Shown here one piece after another: positions 18,002-26,496 of a stretch of 64,000 nt of DNA (the first letter of the stretch is position 1; each line of letters starts with the position of its first letter). The translations under genes and the position numbers were made by a program. Under the pieces are notes generated by a model. That model was given only the letters and a program-made list of their open reading frames with translations, was not told where the DNA came from and searched no databases. The stretch lies in contig NZ_CP053660.1 in the NCBI RefSeq assembly GCF_013177455.1, positions 2,852,001 to 2,916,000 on the forward strand, read 5' to 3'. This stretch comes from Nocardioides marmotae. Lineage in GTDB: Bacteria > Actinomycetota > Actinomycetes > Propionibacteriales > Nocardioidaceae.

Positions 18002-18415
18002 TCAGCCGGCCGGCGCGACGTCGAGCACCCAGGTGACGCCGAACGGGTCGGTGAGCATGCCGTAGAGCGGCGCCCACGCCGCCGGCCCGAGCGGCTGCAC
18101 GACGGTCGCGCCCTCGGCGAGGCGCTCCCAGCGCTCGGTGATCTCGGCCGGGTCGGCGCTGCGGACCGAGACGAAGAACGGGTCGTCCCCGGCGCTCCAC
18201 GGGCGGGCGGCCGGCACGTCGTAGGCCATCACGCGGAAGCCGTCGGGGCTGATGACCTGCCCGAAGACGACCTGGTCGGCCTCGGCCGGGTCCTGGCTGC
18301 CGAGGTCGCCGTACGTCGCGATGACCAGCTCGCCGCCGAAGACCGAGCGGTAGTGCTCCAGCGCCGCGCGGGCCCGGCCGCGGAAGTTGAGGTGGGGGGT
18401 GACGTCGATGCTCAT
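18002..18415 (-). CDS. VOC/PhnB-like protein
   Basis: 137 residues with the glyoxalase/bleomycin-resistance (VOC) fold. The PhnB-type start TPHLNFRGRARAALEHYRSVFGG and the end MLTDPFGVTWVLDV are typical. The enzymatic activity of PhnB-like proteins is mostly undefined. It is divergent from a WYL regulator, and such regulator/VOC pairs are common in actinobacteria, so it is likely the regulator's target. The stop lies in a short run of 13-bp GC repeats. Confidence 0.82.
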   Translation of the reverse strand: MSIDVTPHLNFRGRARAALEHYRSVFGGELVIATYGDLGSQDPAEADQVVFGQVISPDGFRVMAYDVPAARPWSAGDDPFFVSVRSADPAEITERWERLAEGATVVQPLGPAAWAPLYGMLTDPFGVTWVLDVAPAG

Positions 18416-18440
18416 GGGTGCTCCTCGGAAGGTGGTGGGC

Positions 18441-18454
18441 GCCGACCGGTCGGC
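18441..18454. promoter_or_regulatory. Perfect 14-bp palindrome in a divergent promoter region
   Basis: GCCGACCGGTCGGC is fully self-complementary and lies between the VOC gene (-) and the WYL regulator gene (+), whose starts are 105 bp apart. It is a plausible operator for the WYL protein. Confidence 0.4.
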
Positions 18455-18520
18455 CGACACCTCGAGCCTGGCGGGCGATCCGGTCAGGTCCTGTCCTCTT
18501 CTCCTGGCAACCTGAGTGCC

Positions 18521-19522
18521 ATGGCCGGTACGTCGGGACGTCTCCTCGCGCTGCTCTCCCTCCTCCAGGCGCGGCGCGACTGGCCCGGCGCGCTGCTGGC
18601 CGAGCGTCTCGAGGTCAGCGAGCGCACGGTGCGCCGCGACGTGGGCCGGCTGCGCGACCTCGGCTACCCGATCACCGCGACGAAGGGACCCGACGGCGGC
18701 TACCGGCTCGGCGCCGGGGCGGACCTGCCGCCGCTGCTGCTCGACGACGAGCAGGCCGTCGCGCTGGCCGTCGCGCTGCGCAGCGCGACCGCGTCGGGGG
18801 CAGACGTCGGCGAGGCCGCCGGCCGGGCGCTGGCGACGCTGCGCCAGGTGATGCCCTCCCGGCTGCGGCACCGCGTCGACGCCGTCGAGCTGTCCTCCGC
18901 CGCGCCCTCGAGAGGCGCCCGCCCCGCCGCGGACCCCGCGGTGCTGGCCACGCTCGCCGCCGCGGTCCGCGCGCGCGAGCTGGTGCGGTTCGACCACGGC
19001 GACCCCGGCGACCCCGGCGACCCCGGCGACCGGCCCGGCGTCGTACGACGGGTGGAGCCGCACCACGTGGTGTCCCGGGCCGGCCGGTGGTACCTCGTCG
19101 GGTGGGACCTCGACCGCGACGACTGGCGGGTCTTCGGCGTCGACCGGGTCCGCCCGCGGGTGCCGCACGGGCCGCGCTTCACGCCGCGCGCGCTCCCCGG
19201 CGACGGGAGCGTGGCCTCGTTCCTCACCGGCCGCTTCCGCGGCGCGGCCGCGGGCGAGGACTGGCCGTGCCGCGGCGAGGTGGTGCTGCACCTGCCGCTG
19301 GCCCAGGTCGCGCCGTTCGCGCTCGACGGGGTGGTCGAGGCGCTCGGCCCCGACCACACCCGGCTGGCCGTGGGCTCCTGGTCGTGGACCGGCCTGGTCG
19401 CGCTGCTGGCCCGCTTCGACGCCGACCTCGAGGTGGTCGGCCCGCCCGAGCTCGCCACCGCGATCGACCGGGTCGGGCGGCGGCTGGTGGACGCGGGCGG
19501 CCGCGGGCCGGCACAGAACTAG
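18521..19522 (+). CDS. WYL-domain transcriptional regulator (YafY/DeoR-like HTH)
   Basis: 333 residues. An N-terminal HTH_11 domain (ALLAERLEVSERTVRRDVGRL) is followed by a WYL domain whose tryptophan-containing core reads GRWYLVGWDLDRDDWRVF, then a C-terminal WCX-like region. WYL domains bind nucleotides or nucleic-acid-like ligands in several families. It is divergent from the VOC gene, which it probably controls. A glycine/aspartate triplet repeat (GDPGDPGDPGD) occurs in the middle of the protein. The start at 18521 leaves the HTH at the very N-terminus as usual. Confidence 0.87.
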   Translation: MAGTSGRLLALLSLLQARRDWPGALLAERLEVSERTVRRDVGRLRDLGYPITATKGPDGGYRLGAGADLPPLLLDDEQAVALAVALRSATASGADVGEAAGRALATLRQVMPSRLRHRVDAVELSSAAPSRGARPAADPAVLATLAAAVRARELVRFDHGDPGDPGDPGDRPGVVRRVEPHHVVSRAGRWYLVGWDLDRDDWRVFGVDRVRPRVPHGPRFTPRALPGDGSVASFLTGRFRGAAAGEDWPCRGEVVLHLPLAQVAPFALDGVVEALGPDHTRLAVGSWSWTGLVALLARFDADLEVVGPPELATAIDRVGRRLVDAGGRGPAQN

Positions 19523-19533
19523 AATCCGTTCTC
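19520..19533 (+). promoter_or_regulatory. Degenerate KstR-like box
   Basis: TAGAATCCGTTCTC differs at three positions from the KstR consensus TAGAACACGTTCTA known from mycobacterial and rhodococcal sterol genes. It overlaps the stop of the WYL gene and lies 37 bp before the acyl-CoA ligase ATG. Confidence 0.3.
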
Positions 19534-19569
19534 GTCCTGCCGGCCCCGACCCCGATCCCGAGGTGGCCC

Positions 19570-21174
19570 ATGCCCGACACGTTCGCCCGGCTGGTCGCCG
19601 ACCGCGCCGAGGACGACTCCCCCGGCCTGTGGTTCGAGGAGCGGTCCTGGACCTGGCGGGAGGTCGTCGCCGAGGCGCGGCAGCGGGCCGGCCTGCTCGA
19701 GCAGCTGCGCGTGGAGGGCCCCTGGCACGTCGGCCTGGCGATGGAGAACACCGCCGAGCACCTCCTGTGGTGGTGCGCCGCCGCGATCGCCGGCGCGACC
19801 GTGGTCGGCGTGAACCCGACCCGCCGCGGCCCCGAGCTCGCGCGCGACATCGCCTTCACCGAGTGCCAGGCGCTCGTGGTCGACGACAGCCGCCGCCCCC
19901 TGCTCGACGGGCTCGCGACCGGCGTCCCCGCGGCGCGCACGCTCCACGTCGACGAGCCCGGGTACGCCGCCCGGCTGGCCGCGGCGGTGCCCCTCAACCT
20001 CGCGCGGGCCGGCGACGTGGCGGCCGACGCGGCGTACTCCCTGGTGTTCACCAGCGGCACCACCTCCGCGCCGAAAGCGGTGGTCTGCACGCAGGGGCGG
20101 ATGGCGCGGATCGCCGGGCAGCAGGTCGAGCGGCGGGGGCTCACCGGCGGCGACGTCTTCTACGTGGTGATGCCGATGTTCCACTCCAACGCGATCATGG
20201 CCGGGATCGCGCCGGCGGTGCGGACGGGCGGGCGGGTCGTGCTGCGGCGGCGGTTCTCGGCGTCGGCGTGGCTGCCGGACGTGCGGCGGCACGGGGTGAC
20301 GTTCTTCAACTACGTCGGCAAGCCGCTGCACTACGTGCTGGCGACCCCCGAGCGGCCCGACGACGCCGACAACCCGCTGCGGATCGCCTTCGGCAACGAG
20401 GCCTCCGAGCGCGACATCGCTGAGTTCTCCCGGCGCTTCGGCTGCCGCGTGATCGACTCCTTCGGCTCCAGCGAGGGCGAGATCCACGTGATGCGGACCC
20501 CGGAGACGCCGCCGGGCTCGCTCGGCGTCGCACCCGAGGGCACCGTCGTGCTGGACCCCGAGACGCTGCGCGAGTGCCCGCCGGCGCGGTTCGACGACGC
20601 CGGCGTGCTGCTCAACGCCGAGGAGGCCGTCGGGGAGATCGTCAACACGACCGGGGCGGCGCTGTTCGAGGGCTACTGGAACAACCCCGAGGCCGAGGCG
20701 CGGCGGCTGCGCCACGGCTGGGTGTGGTCCGGCGACCTCGCCTACCGCGACGCCGACGGCTTCTTCTACTTCGCCGGCCGCTCCGGTGACTGGCTGCGCG
20801 TCGACGGGGAGAACGTCGCGACCGCGCCGATCGAGCGGCTGCTCGGCCGGTTCCCCGCGTTCTCCTCGGTCGCCGTGCTCGCCGTGCCCGACGAAGCCGT
20901 CGGCGACGCGGTGCTCGCCGTCGCCGAGCTCGAGCCCGGCGCGGCCTTCGACCCCGACGCCTTCGCCGCCTTCCTCGCCGCCCAGCCCGACCTCGGCACG
21001 ACCTGGGTGCCGCGCTACCTGCGCCCGGTCGACGCGCTGCCGCGCACCGCCACCAGCAAGGTGGTCAAGCGGGCGATCGACACCGGCCTCGACGGGGCGC
21101 TGGAGCGGGTCGGGTCGTCCTACCGGTACGCCGTGCGTACCGACCCGCGAGACCCCCTGGCCCTGCGCGGGTGA
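19570..21174 (+). CDS. Acyl-CoA synthetase (AMP-dependent ligase)
   Basis: 534 residues of the adenylate-forming family. The P-loop-like motif FTSGTTSAPKA, the motif FGSSEGEIHVM, the GDLAYRDADGFFYFAGR segment and the C-terminal lysine region RTATSKVVK are all present. The overall form is that of FadD1/FadD17-like actinobacterial ligases, which act on fatty or sterol side-chain acids. It shares a GTGA overlap with a hydratase gene. The KstR-like box upstream and the HsaE-like partner hint at steroid or alicyclic acid breakdown, but the set is too small to prove it. Confidence 0.82.
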   Translation: MPDTFARLVADRAEDDSPGLWFEERSWTWREVVAEARQRAGLLEQLRVEGPWHVGLAMENTAEHLLWWCAAAIAGATVVGVNPTRRGPELARDIAFTECQALVVDDSRRPLLDGLATGVPAARTLHVDEPGYAARLAAAVPLNLARAGDVAADAAYSLVFTSGTTSAPKAVVCTQGRMARIAGQQVERRGLTGGDVFYVVMPMFHSNAIMAGIAPAVRTGGRVVLRRRFSASAWLPDVRRHGVTFFNYVGKPLHYVLATPERPDDADNPLRIAFGNEASERDIAEFSRRFGCRVIDSFGSSEGEIHVMRTPETPPGSLGVAPEGTVVLDPETLRECPPARFDDAGVLLNAEEAVGEIVNTTGAALFEGYWNNPEAEARRLRHGWVWSGDLAYRDADGFFYFAGRSGDWLRVDGENVATAPIERLLGRFPAFSSVAVLAVPDEAVGDAVLAVAELEPGAAFDPDAFAAFLAAQPDLGTTWVPRYLRPVDALPRTATSKVVKRAIDTGLDGALERVGSSYRYAVRTDPRDPLALRG

Positions 21175-22022
21175 GCGGGGCCACCCTGTCCCTCGTGAGC
21201 GAGCCCTACTCCCTGACCACCGCCGGCAGCACCGACGTCCCCGAGGCGGCGATCCGCGAGGCGGCCGACCGGCTGGTGCACGCCGCCCGCACGGTCGCCC
21301 CCTGCGCACCGGTCCGCGACCTGATCGGCTCCGAGGACCTCGCGGCGGCGTACGCCGTGCAGTCGCTGCTCGTCGAGGCCCGCCGCGCCGACGGGGCGAT
21401 CGTCGTGGGCCGCAAGATCGGCGCGACCTCGGTGGCCGTCCAGCAGCAGCTCGGCGTGGACCAGCCCGACTTCGGCTGGCTCTTCGACGACATGGACCTC
21501 TCCGGCGCCGCCGAGGTGCCGATGGCGCGGCTGCTCCAGCCCAAGGCCGAGGCGGAGGTGGCCTTCGTGCTCGGCGCCGACCTCGCGGACGGGCCGCTGG
21601 ACGAGGCGCAGGTGCGCACCGCGGTCGACTCCGTCGTCGCCGCCCTCGAGATCGTCGACAGCCGGATCGCCGGCTGGGACATCTCCTTCGGCGACACCGT
21701 CGCCGACAACGCCTCCTCCGGCCTCTACGTGCTCGGCGAGGAGCGCCGCACCCTCGACGAGGTCGAGCCGGCCGAGGTGACGATGCGGATGACCATCGAC
21801 GGCGAAGAGGTCTCCACCGGCACCGGCGCCGCCTGCCTCGGCGACCCGCTCACCGCGCTGTCCTGGCTGGCCCGCGCCGCCCGTGCCTACGGCGAACCCC
21901 TCCGCGCCGGGCAGGTCGTCCTCTCCGGCGCGCTCGGCCCGATGCGCGACGTACCCCCCGGCGCCACCGTCGTCGCCGAGATCTCCGGCCTCGGCTCGGT
22001 CACCGCGCGGTTCTCGGGCTGA
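21171..22022 (+). CDS. 2-keto-4-pentenoate hydratase-like protein (MhpD/HsaE family)
   Basis: 283 residues from a GTG overlapping the ligase stop. The central GRKIGATS motif, the acidic metal-binding stretch AEAEVAFVLG and EIVDSRI fit the FAA-hydrolase-like hydratase/decarboxylase fold. Members hydrate 2-hydroxypenta-2,4-dienoate after meta-cleavage, or decarboxylate 4-oxalocrotonate. No meta-cleavage dioxygenase, aldolase or dehydrogenase is nearby, so its pathway partners are elsewhere or it serves the adjacent ligase in a different reaction. Confidence 0.8.
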   Translation: MSGATLSLVSEPYSLTTAGSTDVPEAAIREAADRLVHAARTVAPCAPVRDLIGSEDLAAAYAVQSLLVEARRADGAIVVGRKIGATSVAVQQQLGVDQPDFGWLFDDMDLSGAAEVPMARLLQPKAEAEVAFVLGADLADGPLDEAQVRTAVDSVVAALEIVDSRIAGWDISFGDTVADNASSGLYVLGEERRTLDEVEPAEVTMRMTIDGEEVSTGTGAACLGDPLTALSWLARAARAYGEPLRAGQVVLSGALGPMRDVPPGATVVAEISGLGSVTARFSG

Positions 22023-22037
22023 CCTGCTGCTGCCTGT

Positions 22038-22093
22038 TCATCAAGGTATGCAGGCGAACCGTCGGGCGACGGTTCGCCTGCATACCTTGATGA
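22038..22093. repeat. Perfect 27-bp-arm inverted repeat, 2-nt loop
   Basis: Arm 22038-22064 is exactly complementary to 22067-22093, separated only by GG. A degenerate third copy of the right arm lies at 22131-22156. It starts 16 bp after the hydratase stop, between convergent genes, so it can act as a terminator. The length and perfection go beyond an ordinary one, and no U-tract is present. Confidence 0.85.
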
Positions 22094-22096
22094 CGC

Positions 22097-22132
22097 GTCA
22101 CTCCCCCGTGTGAATTCACCCGGGGAAGTGAC
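22097..22132. repeat. Second hairpin with EcoRI-like palindromic centre
   Basis: Outer arms GTCACTCCCC (22097-22106) and GGGGAAGTGAC (22122-22132) pair with one bulge around the central palindrome GTGAATTCAC. It is nested between the second and third copies of the 27-bp unit. Confidence 0.6.
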
Positions 22133-22179
22133 GGTTCGCCGACATACCTTGATGAACCGCCGGCCGGCCGGCCGGATGA

Positions 22180-22261
22180 TTCATCGGCCGGCCGACAAAA
22201 CTCCCGGTCGGACGCTGAAGTTCCATCGGCCCACCGACAGTTTCAGCGGCCGGCCGATGAA
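22180..22261. repeat. Third inverted repeat, 23-bp arms
   Basis: 22180-22202 and 22239-22261 are inverted copies with about three mismatches (core CATCGGCCGGCCG). Smaller GGCCGGCC-rich palindromes lie around and between them. It ends 19 bp before the jetC stop, inside the intergenic array 22023-22279. Confidence 0.65.
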
Positions 22262-22279
22262 CCTCGCGACCAGCCGGCC

Positions 22280-25200
22280 CTACCCGTCCGCAGCGACGGC
22301 GGCAGCGTCGCGGATCGGCGTGATCCACGACTGGTGGGTGGCGCTGTTCTTGGTGATCGCGAGCAGCTCGTCCATGTGCGGCTCGAGGCCGGTGACCTTG
22401 TCGAGCGGCACGCCGACGACGAGCTGGAAGCCGAGCCCCTTCCAGGCCTGGACCGCGCGGCCGGCGAACTCGGCGTCGGCCTTGACGAACCCCTCGTCGA
22501 GGAAGACCGGCGCGAAGCGCGGCCGGGACCGCAGCTCGTCGCCGAGGCGGAACCGCAGGGCCGAGCCGACGATGAAGGCGACCAGCTCCTGGGTCTCGCC
22601 GCCGCTCTTCTCCCCCAGCGTGCGGTACGTCGCCTTGAGCTCGCCGGTGAGCGGGTCGTACCGCTCGGCGCTGACCTCCACGTGGCGGCGCACGTCGAGT
22701 AGCCGGTCCCGGTCGGAGATGCCGCCCTCGGCCACCCCGTCCGCCCCCCCGGCCGAGGCGGAGGAGGCCGAGGAAGACGCCGGCCGCAGCTGCTGCATGA
22801 ACCGGCTCAGCTGGATGAACCGCTCCTCCAGCTCGCTCTCGTCGAGCTCGCGGGTCGAGCCGGAGGAGAGCGCGCGGAGGTCACGCAGGAAGACCGTGAC
22901 GTGGGCGGGGGTGAGCCGGCGCAGCCGGATCCGCAGCCGGTCGCGGGTCGCGCCGAACTCCAGGCGCCGCAGGATCGCGTTGATCGGCTCGAGCCGGTCC
23001 TCGATGTCCTCGATCGAGGCGGCCATCGCGCCGACGAGCGGCACGAGGTCCTGCCCGCTCCACTCGGTCAGCCGGCGCCGCCACTCCGAGCGCCGCTCGG
23101 CGAGCCCGGTGCCGCGGACCTCCTCGAGGATGCGCGCGTAGTCGGGGTAGGACTCGGCGGTGGCGCCGAGGTTCGGCGACTCCCACCGCGCCTGGTAGAG
23201 CCGGAAGATCCCGGCCAGCTCCTCGGCCACCCGGCGGGTCTCGGCCTCGGCGTCGGCGACCGCGGCGCGCAGCCCCTCGGCGAGCCGGTGGGAGGTCTCG
23301 TGGAACCGGTCGAGGTCGCCGGGGTCGGCGGGCTCGGCGGCGGCGGCGAACTCCGCGGCCAGCGCGGCGTCCTGCTCCTCGGTCAGCACGACCTCACCGG
23401 CCCGCTCGACGGCCTCGAGCCGGTCCTTGACCGCGTCCTCGTCGTCAACGAGCACGCCGTGGGCCTCGGTCAGCGCCCGCGACCGCTGCTCGAGCGCGAA
23501 CCGCTCGCGGCGGGTCTCCTCCAGCCGCGCGGAGAGCTCCTCGACCTGCGACTGGAGCGCCTGGAGCTTGTCATCCGAACCGAGGATGTCCTCGCGGCGC
23601 CGCTCCAGCTCGGCGGTGCGCCGGTCGCTGGCGGTGACGTCGAGGTCGTCGAAGCGCGCGGTCGCGACGGCGTCGTACGCCGTGCGGCGCTGCTCGAGGA
23701 CGGCCGCGCGGTGGTCGAGGGCGCCGACCTCGGCGTCGATCGCCCGCAGCTGCTCCTCGAGGGTGGCCAGCTCGGTGTCGAGCTCGGCGATCGCGTCGGC
23801 GTTGGAGAAGCCGATGATGCTGCGGGCGTCCGCGCGGCCGTGCGTGCCGCGGCGGCCGCTGCGGGTCTGACCGGTCGGGGTGACCCGCAGCCCCTCGCCG
23901 GCGAGCCCGGCGGCGTCCTCGACGCACAGCGCGTTGCGCGAGGGGTGGGCGACGTGGGCGCGGACCCAGCCGCTGAACGGCGAGTCCTGGTGGACCAGCT
24001 TGCCCGCGACGTGGTCGGGGTCGGCCGGGCCCGGGTCGGGCAGGTCGAGCTCGACGCCCTCGAAGGTCAGCCGGCCGCGCAGCCGCAGCCCGTCGATCGC
24101 GGCCGAGAAGTGCTCGAGCCGGTCGAGCGGCACGAGCATGACCCGGGCGCTCGCGCCGAGCACGGTCTCCACCGCGGTCCGCCAGCGCGACTCCTCCGGC
24201 GCGACGTCGACCAGCTCGGCGACGTACGGCAGCTCCTCGACCGAGAGCCCGCTGGCGCGCGCGACCTCGGCCCGCATCTCGTGCATGCCGGCGGGCACCC
24301 GCCCGGCGCGGCTCTCCAGCGAGGCGCGCTCGCGGCGCAGCTCGGCCTGGCGCTGCTGGAGCGGGTAGCGCCGGTCGCGGGTGCCGTCGCGGTCGCGCTT
24401 GATGGTCTCCAGCGCCGAGCGGCAGCCCGAGAGCCACTGCCGGGCGTGCTGCTGGAGCACCGCGAACGCCTCGGCCGACATCAGCGCGCCGTCGAGGTCC
24501 AGCGCCGAGGAGTCGTCGGCCGTCTCGGTGGCCTCGAGGAGCGGGAGGAGCCGCTCGGAGAGGGCGGTACGCCGCGCGAGCCGGTCGTCGCGGACGACCC
24601 GCTCCTGCTCCAGGGCCAGCGCGAGCGACTGGAGGGTCGACCCGCCGGCCGCGCGGTGCTCCTCCTTGGCGGCCTCGAGGTCGCCGAGCAGCGTCTGCTC
24701 GGTCGAGAGCGCCGTGGCCAGCGCGTCGGAGGTGGTCGCCCGCTCCTCGCGGTTGACCGCGACGGCGGACTCGATGAGCCGCAGGTGGGTGCGCAGCAGC
24801 CACAGCCGCAGCGGGGTGTCGCCGGTGAGCGTGACGCCGTAGGAGTCGAGTTCCGCGAGGCGGGCGGCGGCGGCCGTGCCCCGCTCGTGCAGGTCGGTGA
24901 TCGGCTCGAGCAGCTCGAGCTTCTGCTCCTCGGTGCGCATCGCGGCGTAGGCCTGCTCGAGGTCGTCGAAGTGCTCGACGGCGCGGTCGGCGGCGGCGTA
25001 CGTGCTGGGCCGCTCGAGGACCATCTCCTTGTAGAGCTCATCGACGCTGCGGACCTGGTTACCGGCCTGGATCCGGGCGAGCAGCCGCAGCGCCTTCGCG
25101 CCGTCGCCGCCCGCGCCGATGCCGAGCCGGGCGTGCAGCACGGCGGCGAAGTCCGCGTAGGTGCGGTGCACCCGGATGCCGGGGAAGAGCTTCTTGAGCG

Positions 25201-25804
25201 TGGTGGCGTGGAACCGCTCGCCGACGGCGACCTCGAGGCTGCCCAGCGGCAGCGCGCCGTCGTGGGTGGCCAGCTGCATCTGCACGTCGGCCGACCGGGT
25301 CGCCCGGCGCGGGACGTAGTAGGTGCGCAGCACGGTGAACCGGCCGCCCTGGTCGTTGACGAAGGTCATCGCGACCGCGCCCCAGGTGTCGCTGCCCTGC
25401 CCGCGCAGCAGCCGCTCGACCGGCCGCCCGGTGCGGGGGTCGTCGACGACGTCGACGGCGCCGCGGAGGTACGACAGCAGGTTGCGCTGCCCGACGCCGC
25501 GCGCCCGGCCGGCGACCGCGTCGTTGGACGCGCCGTTGAACTTGGTGTCCGAGGGCATCATCAGCGCGGTGTAGGCGTCCAGGACGGTGCTCTTCCCCGC
25601 GCCGGAGGCGCCGGAGATCATCGTCGCGTCGCCGCGCAGCGGGATGGTGGTGAGCCCCGCGAAGCCGCCCCAGTTGACCAGCTGCATGAGCGCGGCGCGC
25701 CACTGCATCCCGTCGTCGGACGGCGTCGCCACGACCCTGCGGTCGAAGAGCCCCTCGGAGCGCTCGTCCTCGAGCTGCTCGATCTCGTCGATGGACACCG
25801 TCAC
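22280..25804 (-). CDS. jetC: SMC-like ATPase of a Wadjet/MksB-type complex
   Basis: 1174 residues from a GTG that overlaps the jetB stop. The head has Walker A GASGAGKS (65-72). The C-terminal half has the ABC signature EKSGGETQ (near 1062) and Walker B APVFLDEG (near 1100). Between them lie two long coiled-coil arms rich in Leu, Glu and Arg and a hinge-like globular insert around residues 500-650. Architecture and neighbours match JetC (type I Wadjet) or MksB-like condensins, which extrude DNA loops and, with the nuclease JetD, cleave small circular plasmids. No jetD follows; the gene ends against an inverted-repeat array. Both ATPase halves look intact. Confidence 0.88.
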   Translation of the reverse strand: MTVSIDEIEQLEDERSEGLFDRRVVATPSDDGMQWRAALMQLVNWGGFAGLTTIPLRGDATMISGASGAGKSTVLDAYTALMMPSDTKFNGASNDAVAGRARGVGQRNLLSYLRGAVDVVDDPRTGRPVERLLRGQGSDTWGAVAMTFVNDQGGRFTVLRTYYVPRRATRSADVQMQLATHDGALPLGSLEVAVGERFHATTLKKLFPGIRVHRTYADFAAVLHARLGIGAGGDGAKALRLLARIQAGNQVRSVDELYKEMVLERPSTYAAADRAVEHFDDLEQAYAAMRTEEQKLELLEPITDLHERGTAAAARLAELDSYGVTLTGDTPLRLWLLRTHLRLIESAVAVNREERATTSDALATALSTEQTLLGDLEAAKEEHRAAGGSTLQSLALALEQERVVRDDRLARRTALSERLLPLLEATETADDSSALDLDGALMSAEAFAVLQQHARQWLSGCRSALETIKRDRDGTRDRRYPLQQRQAELRRERASLESRAGRVPAGMHEMRAEVARASGLSVEELPYVAELVDVAPEESRWRTAVETVLGASARVMLVPLDRLEHFSAAIDGLRLRGRLTFEGVELDLPDPGPADPDHVAGKLVHQDSPFSGWVRAHVAHPSRNALCVEDAAGLAGEGLRVTPTGQTRSGRRGTHGRADARSIIGFSNADAIAELDTELATLEEQLRAIDAEVGALDHRAAVLEQRRTAYDAVATARFDDLDVTASDRRTAELERRREDILGSDDKLQALQSQVEELSARLEETRRERFALEQRSRALTEAHGVLVDDEDAVKDRLEAVERAGEVVLTEEQDAALAAEFAAAAEPADPGDLDRFHETSHRLAEGLRAAVADAEAETRRVAEELAGIFRLYQARWESPNLGATAESYPDYARILEEVRGTGLAERRSEWRRRLTEWSGQDLVPLVGAMAASIEDIEDRLEPINAILRRLEFGATRDRLRIRLRRLTPAHVTVFLRDLRALSSGSTRELDESELEERFIQLSRFMQQLRPASSSASSASAGGADGVAEGGISDRDRLLDVRRHVEVSAERYDPLTGELKATYRTLGEKSGGETQELVAFIVGSALRFRLGDELRSRPRFAPVFLDEGFVKADAEFAGRAVQAWKGLGFQLVVGVPLDKVTGLEPHMDELLAITKNSATHQSWITPIRDAAAVAADG

Positions 25805-26496
25805 TCCCCTGCCTGGCCGGCCTGCTCGAACAGCCCGTCACCCTCGACCTCGTCGACCGGAGCCGGGTCCTCGTTGGCGCGCCGCAGCGCCTCGAGCAGC
25901 TCGTGGAGCAGCTCCAGCGGCAGCAGCGGCTCGACGGCCTCGCTGATCTCGAACCGGTCCTCGTGGTCGCCGGTGATCAGCAGCCCGGCCTTGACCAGGC
26001 TGACCACCGCGTTGCGGGCGCGCTTCTCGTCACCCGCCTCGTCGGTGGCGTGCGGCGGCCGGAAGCCCGCGACGTGCTCCACGAGGTCCTCGCGGTCGAC
26101 GAAGACCCGTCGGTCGCCCGCGGCCGCGCCGGCGCGCAGGCGGTCGCGGAGGTGCACCAGCACGATCGTCTCCTCGCGCGACCACGCGGCGTCGTACAGC
26201 AGGGTCGGGAAGCGGGCGCCGGTCTCGGAGACGGCCTGCCGCTTCCACGCGACCTCCCGCTCCCGGTCCAGCGCGAGGTCGAGGAAGAGGTCGTTGAGCC
26301 GCGAGCGCAGCACCCGCTCGTGCTCGACGAGCACCTGCCAGTCCCGCGGGTGGGTGCGCGCGCTGACGAAGCGCTGCTTGAGCAGGGTCACCAGCGCCTG
26401 GCGCTGGGCCTGCTCCAGGCCGCCCTCGTCGCCCTCCCAGAGCGAGACCGAGGCCTGGTCGACCGGCTCGTCGAGGTCGGGTCCGGTCAGGCTCAT
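25801..26496 (-). CDS. jetB: JetB/MksE-like subunit (DUF4194)
   Basis: 231 residues with ATG/GTG overlaps to both neighbours. The middle part (LLKQRFVSARTHPRDWQVL, FLDLALDREREVAWKRQA) matches the DUF4194 winged-helix subunit that binds the kleisin-like JetA and the JetC heads. The C-terminus is acidic. In Wadjet and MksBEF complexes this subunit is the KITE-type dimer and is required for assembly. Confidence 0.85.
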   Translation of the reverse strand: MSLTGPDLDEPVDQASVSLWEGDEGGLEQAQRQALVTLLKQRFVSARTHPRDWQVLVEHERVLRSRLNDLFLDLALDREREVAWKRQAVSETGARFPTLLYDAAWSREETIVLVHLRDRLRAGAAAGDRRVFVDREDLVEHVAGFRPPHATDEAGDEKRARNAVVSLVKAGLLITGDHEDRFEISEAVEPLLPLELLHELLEALRRANEDPAPVDEVEGDGLFEQAGQAGE

